A stretch of DNA of 12,041 nucleotides from Hyphomicrobium_A sp035517115 (GTDB lineage: Bacteria > Pseudomonadota > Alphaproteobacteria > Rhizobiales > Hyphomicrobiaceae), in contig DATIZL010000106.1 of the NCBI GenBank assembly GCA_035517115.1, positions 1-12,041 on the forward strand, in the 5' to 3' direction. The translations under genes were made by a program, and so were the position numbers. A model generated the notes under the pieces. It saw only the letters and a list, made by a program, of their open reading frames with translations, was not told where the DNA came from and made no database searches. Shown in pieces: positions 6,568 to 12,041 of this stretch; within the stretch, counting starts at the first letter, position 1, and each line of letters begins with the position of its first letter.

Positions 6568-8697
6568 CTACTTGCCGTTGGCCCAGGCAATGCTCTGGGC
6601 CTCCTCATACGTCAACCGCACCCCGGCGAAAGCCGCAATCGGCGCCGTGTCGAAGCCGTACACATCCTGATAGTGCGCGTTGAACGCGTTTTCCACGCGG
6701 CCAAACACCTGCACGCCATTCGCGATCTCGTACGAGGCCGCGATCGTGGCGAGCCAATAGGAGTCGAGCGTCACGCGTTCCTGGGCCGTGCCAAAGGGCG
6801 CAAGCTCGCGGAACGCAAAGTCGTCCTGCTGCCCAGTATAGGCCACCGCAAAGTTGACGTTGCCTTTGTTGAGGAAGGCATAGTTCACGTCGACGCGGCC
6901 GGTGTGCGGCGGACGGCGGATCGCCTCGGAATCGTCCGGCTTCTTGGCATCGAGATAGGTATAGGCCGCGCCGACCGAAAGCCCCGCTCCGAGGTCGGTG
7001 CGCGCCGCCACCTCGATGCCTTCGCGCGTGCTCTTGCCCACCTCGTTGAACGGCTGCTGCGGGAAGCCCTCAACGTCGATCTCGTTCTTGAGATCGGCGT
7101 CGAAGTAGGTCACATCGACCGTGAACAGCTTCTTGGCGAACGTGTACTCGACGCCGGCATCCCAGCCGAACGACTGCTCGGGCTTCAAATCCGGATTGGG
7201 AATGAAGAACGCCGGGAAGGTCCCATAGAGCTCGAACATGCTCGGGAACTTCACGCTCGTACCGACGCTCGCGTGCGGCCGCAGCCCCAGCCCCTTGAGC
7301 GGGATCGAAACGGCCGTGCGCCAGGTCGTGAAATCCTGGAACTGCTCGTTGTTGTCGCGGCGCACGTTGGCCGTGACAAACACAGTGTCGGAGAAACCGC
7401 CGCGATACTCCGCAACGTAGGACAGCCGCTCGCGCGAGCGCTCGATGAAATCGCCCAGATCGCCTTCGGGCGTGAACGTCTCGCGCTCGCGCTCGATGAG
7501 ACCGCTTACCGTATGCTGTGCCGCGAGGAGCTCGGGCGTGCCGAAGCGCAGCGTCGTCAGATAGCCGTACTTGATGTCCGTGCTATCGTTCTGCGAGAAG
7601 AACGGAAACGCTGGGACGCTGCGGTCGGTGTCGGTCGTGATGTCGGAGCTGCGGTTGACGTGGACCTCGTGCGTCAAGTGGCCGCCCAGTGTATCCCACC
7701 GGAGGTTGATGCCGCCGAGCCAGGTGTCCGCCGTGAAGGTCGAATAGTCGTCGACGGCGGTCGCCAGCGAGCCGATGGGCCCCGTGAAGTTGTCGCGGTC
7801 GCCTTCCTTCAGCATGTTGCGCAGGGCGAAGTTGATCGACACGTTGTCCAAGACGCTAAAGCGCCCACGCGCAGAGAACGTCGAAAGCATTGAGCCGTCC
7901 TTCTCGGTCCCCACGGGTGCGATGTTGAACCCGTCCGTCTTGCGGCGGTCGTAGCTGATCGCGAACGACCCCTTGTCGTTGCCGGCAGAGACGCCGACGG
8001 TGGTGCCGTCGGTGTCGAAGCTCCCCCCTTCCGCGCGGGCGGTGAAGGTGAGCGGCCCACGCCCCCCGCGCGTGATGATGTTAATGACGCCGCCGACGGC
8101 GCTCGAGCCGTAGACGCCGCTCATCGGCCCGCGGATCACCTCGATGCGCTCGATGTCCGCGGTTGCCAGATTGGAGAAATCGAACTCGCCATCGGTCGGA
8201 TTGTTGGCCTCGATGCCATCGATGAGGACGAGCGTCTGGTTGGCCTCGGCGCCGCGGATGCGGACCTGCGTGAGGTTCCCGACGCCGCCGCTCTGGCTCA
8301 CCTCGACGCCGGGCAGGTCGCGCAACGCATCCGCCGCGTAGCGGACCTGGCGGTTCTCGAGGTCCTTGCGCGTGATGACGGTGACCGCAGTGCCGATCTG
8401 ATCGGCGAGCACGCCGCTCACGTCGCTCGAGGCAGATGCCTCGCCGCTCTGTAAAGCAGTAGGCTGAGCCGCCGCTTCCGTCTCACCCGGCGTATTGGAA
8501 ACAGGCGCGGGTTTCTTCGTCGGCGTTGCCGGCGGCGCCGCCAGCGTGGCGCCCTCCACCACGACGGGCGGCAGCTCGGTCGTCGTCTGCTCTTGCGCCG
8601 AAGCCGGACAAGCAGACGCGATAGTGCACGCGAACGATAAATACGCGATCGGCCTCGTTGATCTGGCCGTAGTCCCCCAACGCAAACGCAACAACAT
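6568..8697 (-). CDS. btuB: TonB-dependent outer-membrane cobalamin receptor (BtuB-like)
   Basis: This 709-residue TonB-dependent receptor is predicted to carry cobalamin across the outer membrane. Residues 1-34 look like a signal peptide ending in PASA. A TonB-box-like stretch ELPPVVVEGA follows at 41-50, then an Ala/Pro/Thr-rich linker to about residue 95. The plug runs from about 101, with TAVTVITRKDLENRQ, LRDLPGVEVSQSGG, VRIRGAEANQTLVLIDGIEA and IERIEVIRGPMSGVYGSSAV, the classic plug blocks. The rest is the beta-barrel. It is longer than E. coli BtuB (~614 residues) mainly because of the N-terminal linker. The barrel's final strand appears to end at FAGVRLTY, but 12 further residues follow. 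The ATG has GGGGAG 7 nt upstream, inside a possible sequestering hairpin, and the leader carries an AdoCbl riboswitch. Confidence 0.92.
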   Translation of the reverse strand: MLLRLRWGTTARSTRPIAYLSFACTIASACPASAQEQTTTELPPVVVEGATLAAPPATPTKKPAPVSNTPGETEAAAQPTALQSGEASASSDVSGVLADQIGTAVTVITRKDLENRQVRYAADALRDLPGVEVSQSGGVGNLTQVRIRGAEANQTLVLIDGIEANNPTDGEFDFSNLATADIERIEVIRGPMSGVYGSSAVGGVINIITRGGRGPLTFTARAEGGSFDTDGTTVGVSAGNDKGSFAISYDRRKTDGFNIAPVGTEKDGSMLSTFSARGRFSVLDNVSINFALRNMLKEGDRDNFTGPIGSLATAVDDYSTFTADTWLGGINLRWDTLGGHLTHEVHVNRSSDITTDTDRSVPAFPFFSQNDSTDIKYGYLTTLRFGTPELLAAQHTVSGLIERERETFTPEGDLGDFIERSRERLSYVAEYRGGFSDTVFVTANVRRDNNEQFQDFTTWRTAVSIPLKGLGLRPHASVGTSVKFPSMFELYGTFPAFFIPNPDLKPEQSFGWDAGVEYTFAKKLFTVDVTYFDADLKNEIDVEGFPQQPFNEVGKSTREGIEVAARTDLGAGLSVGAAYTYLDAKKPDDSEAIRRPPHTGRVDVNYAFLNKGNVNFAVAYTGQQDDFAFRELAPFGTAQERVTLDSYWLATIAASYEIANGVQVFGRVENAFNAHYQDVYGFDTAPIAAFAGVRLTYEEAQSIAWANGK

Positions 8698-8946
8698 TTA
8701 GCGACTCCCCTAACGCGACAAGGAGGAGAAGCCTGTCGAGACGCCTCACACAAAAGTTCCGAAATTGGCGGCGAACGACGCGCGCGGCCGGAACCGCCCG
8801 CGTTCATGCGCAGCGCAATCTCAATTCCCGAGTGTCAGAAGATGACACCGCACCAAGGCATGCCTGACGTAGCTCCCCACCGGTTGCACATCAGTCGCCA
8901 CTACGGTTTTCCGCTCTCCCGCACGCCCCGTACGGAAGATGGGCGA
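8698..8946 (-). promoter_or_regulatory. Long btuB leader / expression platform between riboswitch and start codon
   Basis: These ~250 nt separate the cobalamin aptamer from the btuB start and contain no convincing gene on either strand. Read on the minus strand they hold a perfect hairpin GTGTCA-TCTTC-TGACAC (8848-8832), a GGGGAG at 8878-8873 identical to the btuB Shine-Dalgarno core, and a CTCCTC/GGGGAG helix next to the start codon. No stem followed by a T-run is present, so control by translation is more likely than control by intrinsic termination. Confidence 0.55.
8705..8728 (-). promoter_or_regulatory. btuB: Candidate Shine-Dalgarno-sequestering hairpin of btuB
   Basis: On the minus strand CTCCTC (8728-8723) can pair with GGGGAG (8710-8705) as six pairs with one U-G wobble, around a 12-nt loop. 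GGGGAG is the ribosome binding site of btuB, 7 nt before the ATG at 8697. This is the arrangement expected for a cobalamin riboswitch that blocks translation when ligand is bound. The pairing is seen in the sequence; the switching role is inferred. Confidence 0.5.
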
Positions 8947-9127
8947 CACGTGCCGGCAGGTCTCCTGGCTTGCAGCTCGAGCGCTTTCCTCCGACCTTCC
9001 CAACGGATCCCGAACGCGAGGCCGTCAGTGGCATTGCGGAGTAAGCTTGCCGCTTACAGTTGCGGGGGCAGCCGCGGCTTCGGGCCGAAGCCCTACCGCG
9101 TTCCCTTTTCACCATCGGCGCAACGTG
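8947..9127 (-). promoter_or_regulatory. Adenosylcobalamin riboswitch (aptamer)
   Basis: Read on the minus strand, all the conserved blocks of the cobalamin aptamer appear in order. They are AAAAGGGAA (9110-9102 area), GGT with a GGGC-TTCG-GCCC tetraloop helix, then CTGCCCCCGCAACTGTAA (about 9071-9054), GCCACTG (9032-9026), GGGAAGG (9001-8995) and the B12 box AGCCAGGAGACCTGCC (8970-8955). The ends can close as CACGT (9127-9123) with ACGTG (8951-8947), extended by GCCG/CGGC. Binding of adenosylcobalamin by this family usually represses the downstream gene, here btuB, and so the whole btuBFCD operon. This element fixes the substrate of the transporter as a corrinoid. Confidence 0.97.
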
Positions 9128-9150
9128 CACCGGTGGACCAGCACGCAGTC

Positions 9151-9180
9151 AATCCACCAGATCGGCGGCGATGCTGTCAA
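9151..9180 (-). promoter_or_regulatory. Candidate promoter of the riboswitch-btu operon
   Basis: On the minus strand a perfect TTGACA (9180-9175) is followed after 18 nt by TGGATT (9156-9151, 3 of 6 to TATAAT). A start near 9143 would lie about 16 nt before the first aptamer stem, which is the right place. The -35 is strong and the -10 poor, so the exact start is uncertain. It lies in the 90-bp gap after the metallophosphoesterase stop. Confidence 0.5.
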
Positions 9181-9217
9181 GCGCGTTGCGCGAAGGCGCT
9201 CAATCCAATCGGAAATC

Positions 9218-10144
9218 TCAAGTGAGCAGCTTGCGCCCGATCTGCTCGATGCGGCTTACGCTCGGATCGAGCCCGCGCGTCGTCAGCTCGATGTGGGGAG
9301 CGCCGCCGACGCGCGCGATGCGCACGAGATTGTAACGGCCGAGGTGCTCACCCTTGTGCCCGCGCGCGGCCGAGCCCGAGGCAATGCCCACGATGGGGAT
9401 GCGGCCGCTCCTCCATTCGAAATCGAGGAGGTCGTCGCGGTGGTTATGCCCGTGCAGGATGAGCTCTGCGCCCTCTTGCGCGAGCACGCGCTCGAGCTCG
9501 GCGGCGTCGCGCAAGGCCCGCCGCGGCGGCGCCTGTCCCGGCAGCGGAGGATGGTGGATCAGCACGACGCGGACGAGGCCTTCGGCGCGCGTGCGCTTGA
9601 GGATTTCGCTCAGCGCCACGATCTGGCGTTCGCCGAGCTCGCCTGCCGCGACGAACGGTGGCGTCGGCACCGCCGAGTTCAATGCGATGAGCGCGGCCGG
9701 CCCCACCCGGCGCACGAAGGGAAAGCGCATTCCGGCGCCGCTGAGCCGCGCGCCCCAGGCGTCCGCGCGCATGAACTCGGCCCAGCGCTCGACGCCGGGA
9801 TCGCTGCCGAGGTGCGTGTAGATGTCGTGGTTGCCTGGGATCACGGTGACTGAGTGCGGCGCCCCAAGCCCTTCGAGCCAGGCGTGCGCCGCCTCAAACT
9901 CCGCGGGAAGCCCAAGATTGATGAGATCGCCGGTGACGGCGATGTGGTCGGGCCGCTGCGCCTTGAGGTCCGCCACCACCAGGTCGAGGGCATCGCGCCG
10001 GTGAACGTGGCGGCGCCCGCGCTGCCAGTTGAGATAGCCGAGCCCACGCTTGACGTTGAGGTGACGCAGGGCGAGACCGCGCACCGGGGCAAGATGAACG
10101 TCGGAAAGCTGGGCGAGCGTGATCGTATCGGTCATGCGGGCCAT
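9218..10144 (-). CDS. Calcineurin-like metallophosphoesterase
   Basis: This is a two-metal phosphoesterase of the calcineurin-like superfamily, probably cytoplasmic. From the chosen ATG it has 308 residues, with the metal-ligand motifs in the usual order: DVH at 15-17, GDLIN at 72-76, GNHD at 104-107, HH at 197-198 and GHNH at 232-235. The layout is like Icc/CpdA cyclic-nucleotide phosphodiesterases, but the substrate cannot be told from sequence. The frame stays open to an ATG at 10207, yet the family motif DVH normally lies within ~20 residues of the start, favouring 10144 or the ATG at 10135; none of these has a good Shine-Dalgarno. It is divergent from the NUDIX gene and upstream of the btu riboswitch, with no evident functional link. 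Confidence 0.85.
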   Translation of the reverse strand: MARMTDTITLAQLSDVHLAPVRGLALRHLNVKRGLGYLNWQRGRRHVHRRDALDLVVADLKAQRPDHIAVTGDLINLGLPAEFEAAHAWLEGLGAPHSVTVIPGNHDIYTHLGSDPGVERWAEFMRADAWGARLSGAGMRFPFVRRVGPAALIALNSAVPTPPFVAAGELGERQIVALSEILKRTRAEGLVRVVLIHHPPLPGQAPPRRALRDAAELERVLAQEGAELILHGHNHRDDLLDFEWRSGRIPIVGIASGSAARGHKGEHLGRYNLVRIARVGGAPHIELTTRGLDPSVSRIEQIGRKLLT

Positions 10145-10167
10145 AGGGCGGGACGAAGCGCAACCTT

Positions 10168-10183
10168 TACCACGGCCGTGGTA
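10168..10183. promoter_or_regulatory. Perfect 16-bp palindrome in the divergent intergenic region
   Basis: TACCACGGCCGTGGTA is its own reverse complement without a spacer. It lies between the divergent metallophosphoesterase (start 10144) and NUDIX (start 10241) genes, just before a weak -35-like GCGACA. Symmetry and position fit a binding site for a dimeric regulator acting on one or both genes. No regulator gene is in the window to pair with it. Confidence 0.5.
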
Positions 10184-10213
10184 GCGACAGGCCCGCATCG
10201 GCGCCATGATAAA
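10184..10213 (+). promoter_or_regulatory. Weak possible promoter for the NUDIX gene
   Basis: GCGACA (10184-10189, 4 of 6 to TTGACA) and GATAAA (10208-10213, 4 of 6 to TATAAT) are 18 nt apart. They sit directly downstream of the palindrome and about 28 nt before the TTG start codon. The match is modest. Confidence 0.25.
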
Positions 10214-10240
10214 GTTTGGCCATCAGAAGGAAGTTCCGCT

Positions 10241-10705
10241 TTGCCGCCACGGCGCAACCTGATCACGCTCGGCCTTAACCGCTACTGGCGCTTGACGCGC
10301 GGGCTCACCATGGGCGCGCAAGGCGTCGTGCTCGACGCGGCAGGGCGTGTGCTGCTCATTCGCCATACCTACCGGCCGGGCTGGCACTTTCCCGGCGGCG
10401 GCGTGGAGCGGCGCGAGACGGTCGAGGAGGCCCTGGCGCGGGAGCTCATGGAGGAGACGGGGGTTCTGCTCACTGGCAAGCCGGAGCTGTTCGGGGTCTA
10501 TGCCAACTTCCAAGTGCTGCCCAGCGATCATGTCGCCCTCTTCATTGTCCGCCACTGGCAGCAGCCGCGCATCCCGCCGCCGTCGCTCGAGATCGCGGAC
10601 CAAGGCTTCTTTGCCAAGGACGCGCTTCCCGCGGGCATCAACGAGAGCACGCACGCGCGCATTCGCGAGCTGCTCGAGGGCGAGCCCAAGAACCCGCTCT
10701 GGTGA
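10241..10705 (+). CDS. NUDIX hydrolase
   Basis: This is a predicted Mg-dependent hydrolase of nucleoside-diphosphate-linked compounds. The 154-residue protein contains a perfect NUDIX box (G-x5-E-x7-RE-x2-EE-x-G): it starts at the GGV of PGGGVERRE and runs through RELMEETGV, after the RPGWHFPGG strand. The start is a TTG at 10241. It is preceded by AGAAGGAAG, ending 7 nt upstream, the strongest ribosome site nearby, and it yields the basic LPPRRNLITLGLNRYWRLTRG segment common at the N terminus of this subgroup. The ATG at 10310 would drop that segment and has no Shine-Dalgarno. The substrate is unknown. Confidence 0.9.
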   Translation: MPPRRNLITLGLNRYWRLTRGLTMGAQGVVLDAAGRVLLIRHTYRPGWHFPGGGVERRETVEEALARELMEETGVLLTGKPELFGVYANFQVLPSDHVALFIVRHWQQPRIPPPSLEIADQGFFAKDALPAGINESTHARIRELLEGEPKNPLW

Positions 10706-10883
10706 GTTGTCCTTTGCGCTTCGCCGTTGCCCGTGCTAAGGCGCGCGCCATGACGACCCGCCTGCCACATCTAATGCAAGCCCAGCGACGAGGGGGAGTG
10801 CGGCGCGCGCCCTGCGTGCCGGACCGCACTTGAGCTCCGCGGCCGCGACCGGCCGCTCCGTAAACCTGTTGTCGTCGGTCTCC

Positions 10884-11387
10884 ATGTCGCCCAACGTCCT
10901 GAACCGGTCCGTCGCGCCGGCCGACCTACCGATCATCGAGAAACTGCACGCCCGCGTATTCGGGCCCGGCCGCTTCACCCGCACCGCGTACCGGGTGCGC
11001 GAGGGAACGCCGCCGATCTCGCGCTACTGCCGCGCCGCGTTCCTCGACAACCGCATGATCGCTGCGGTCCGCTTCACCGAGATCACCATCGGCGGAGCGG
11101 GCGGCGCGCTGCTCTTGGGTCCGCTCGCCGTCGACCCCGATTTCGCAGGTAAGGGCTTCGGGCGGGCGCTCATCGCGGAGGCGCTGGCCGCCGCCAAGGC
11201 GCCCGGCATCCGCCTGGTCGTGCTCGTGGGCGATGAGCCCTACTATGGCCGCTTCGGCTTTCACCCGGTGCCGCCGGGCCAGATCACGCTGCCGGGCCCG
11301 GTCGACGCGCGCCGCCTTCTCGCTGCCGAGCTCGAGCCCGGGGCGCTTTCGAGCTATCGCGGTGCCGTGGCCGCGCCACGTCTCTGA
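10884..11387 (+). CDS. GNAT-family N-acetyltransferase (YhbS-like)
   Basis: This is a predicted acetyl-CoA-dependent acetyltransferase. From the ATG it has 167 residues. Acetyl-CoA-binding motif A is LGPLAVDPDFAGKGFGRALI (78-97), with AGKGFG as the pyrophosphate loop, and the following GDEPYYGRFGF (117-127) is the motif-B region characteristic of the YhbS/COG3153 type. The frame also opens at a TTG at 10830. Neither start has a Shine-Dalgarno, and I prefer the ATG because the fold begins with LNRSVAPADLPIIEKLHARV soon after it. It lies ~180 nt after the NUDIX gene and 85 nt before the deaminase. The acceptor substrate is unknown. Confidence 0.88.
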   Translation: MSPNVLNRSVAPADLPIIEKLHARVFGPGRFTRTAYRVREGTPPISRYCRAAFLDNRMIAAVRFTEITIGGAGGALLLGPLAVDPDFAGKGFGRALIAEALAAAKAPGIRLVVLVGDEPYYGRFGFHPVPPGQITLPGPVDARRLLAAELEPGALSSYRGAVAAPRL

Positions 11388-11404
11388 CCTGTCCGGGATG
11401 ACTC

Positions 11405-11458
11405 TTGGCCGCCCCAGCGCGTAAGCTCGCCGCGAAGAGCGCCGGCGGGCGCGGCCAA
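11405..11458. repeat. Inverted repeat between the GNAT and deaminase genes
   Basis: TTGGCCGC (11405-11412) is the exact reverse complement of GCGGCCAA (11451-11458), and the stem can be lengthened by three C-G pairs past a single bulged base. The loop is ~30 nt and GC-rich. The 3' arm ends three bases before the GGAGG ribosome site of the deaminase. No T-run follows on either strand, so it is not a standard terminator. Confidence 0.4.
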
Positions 11459-11472
11459 AGCGGAGGGTCATC

Positions 11473-11997
11473 ATGGACAGGCGCACCTTGCTCACCGGCG
11501 GCACGCTGCTCGTCGCCGCCGCGCTGAGCCGCGACGCGCACGCGCGCTCCAAGGCGGCGGTGCTCACCCACGAGGACTCCCATTTCATGCAGATCGCAAT
11601 CGACCAGGCCAAGAAGGCGGACTACCCCTTCGGCGCCGTCATCGTGCGCGACGGGCAGGTTAAGGCCCTCGGCCAGAACAGCTCCAAGCGCAACGCCGAT
11701 CCGACCGCGCACGCCGAGATGGTCGCCATCCGCGCCTTCCTCTCCGGCCACGAGCCCGACGAGTTCAAGACGGCGACGCTCTATGCCTCGGGCGAGCCGT
11801 GCCCCATGTGCATGGGCGCCATCATCTGGTGCGGAATCCGCCGCGTCGTCTACGCGGCCTCCATAGCCGAGCTCGCCAAAAAGATCGGCCAGATCGACAT
11901 CACCTGCCGGCAGATGGCGGATGCCACGCCCTTCGCCGACATCGACATCGCGGGCGGGCTGTTATCCGCCAATGCGATGCAACTGTTCGACAAGTAA
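11473..11997 (+). CDS. CMP/dCMP-type zinc deaminase (guanine deaminase-like) with Tat-like signal
   Basis: This is a zinc hydrolytic deaminase of the cytidine deaminase-like superfamily. The zinc and proton-shuttle motifs are HAE at residues 80-82 and PCPMC with Cys110 and Cys113; PFGAVIVRDG (52-61) and the NADPTAHAE stretch resemble bacterial guanine deaminases (GuaD). The 174-residue protein begins MDRRTLLTGG followed by an Ala/Leu-rich stretch and an AHA site at residue 23. This is a twin-arginine-like export signal, which is unusual for an enzyme family that normally works in the cytoplasm. The ATG has GGAGG 6 nt upstream, supporting that start and therefore the signal. The substrate (guanine, cytosine, adenine or another base) is not settled by sequence. 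Confidence 0.9.
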   Translation: MDRRTLLTGGTLLVAAALSRDAHARSKAAVLTHEDSHFMQIAIDQAKKADYPFGAVIVRDGQVKALGQNSSKRNADPTAHAEMVAIRAFLSGHEPDEFKTATLYASGEPCPMCMGAIIWCGIRRVVYAASIAELAKKIGQIDITCRQMADATPFADIDIAGGLLSANAMQLFDK

Positions 11998-12041
11998 AGG
12001 CTCCAGCGCCCTCAGCTTGTAGTCCTTTTCGGGAACAAATC

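Noticed and set aside
9180..9200. AGCGC/GCGCT stem as a terminator for the metallophosphoesterase gene
   Set aside because: Only five pairs with an 11-nt loop, no T-run, and it overlaps the better-supported TTGACA box.
1..12041. CRISPR arrays, tRNA/rRNA genes, insertion sequences, phage or defence genes
   Set aside because: I looked for repeated spacers, tRNA-like cloverleaf ends, transposase motifs and terminal repeats and saw none.

Overview
The window is a dense, very GC-rich chromosomal stretch whose genes read like those of an alphaproteobacterium, probably of the order Hyphomicrobiales (Rhizobiales). This placement is an inference from composition, codon use, short intergenic gaps and the style of the protein families; no 16S or other marker gene is present. 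Almost everything from about 10.14 kb down to position 68 is on the minus strand. The last ~1.8 kb is on the plus strand.

Reading along the minus strand, the first gene is a calcineurin-like metallophosphoesterase (9218-10144). It is followed by a promoter-like site and a clear adenosylcobalamin riboswitch (8947-9127) with a full B12 box. A long leader (8698-8946) leads into a cobalamin uptake operon: an outer-membrane TonB-dependent receptor (btuB), a periplasmic binding protein (btuF), a membrane permease (btuC) and an ATPase (btuD). These genes overlap or nearly touch. The riboswitch is what identifies the substrate as a corrinoid rather than heme or a siderophore, since the transporter proteins alone could be either. 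A patatin-like phospholipase gene follows btuD after 17 nt and may be part of the same transcript.

Next comes a complete molybdate ABC transporter operon, modA-modB-modC (68-2642). The DNA just before modA holds a dyad resembling a ModE operator and an inverted repeat that covers the modA Shine-Dalgarno sequence. The two metal/cofactor uptake operons lie head to tail but have separate control signals.

On the plus strand, starting from a 97-bp divergent gap that holds a perfect 16-bp palindrome, are a NUDIX hydrolase with a TTG start, a GNAT acetyltransferase and a CMP/dCMP-type nucleoside or base deaminase carrying a Tat-like export signal. These three look like ordinary housekeeping or accessory enzymes with no evident joint pathway.

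I found no CRISPR array, tRNA, rRNA, insertion sequence or phage gene. I do not see a convincing undescribed multi-gene system. The most worthwhile items are the candidate switching helices in the long btuB leader, the exported deaminase, the altered nucleophile elbow of the patatin, the ModE-like dyad and the intergenic palindrome.
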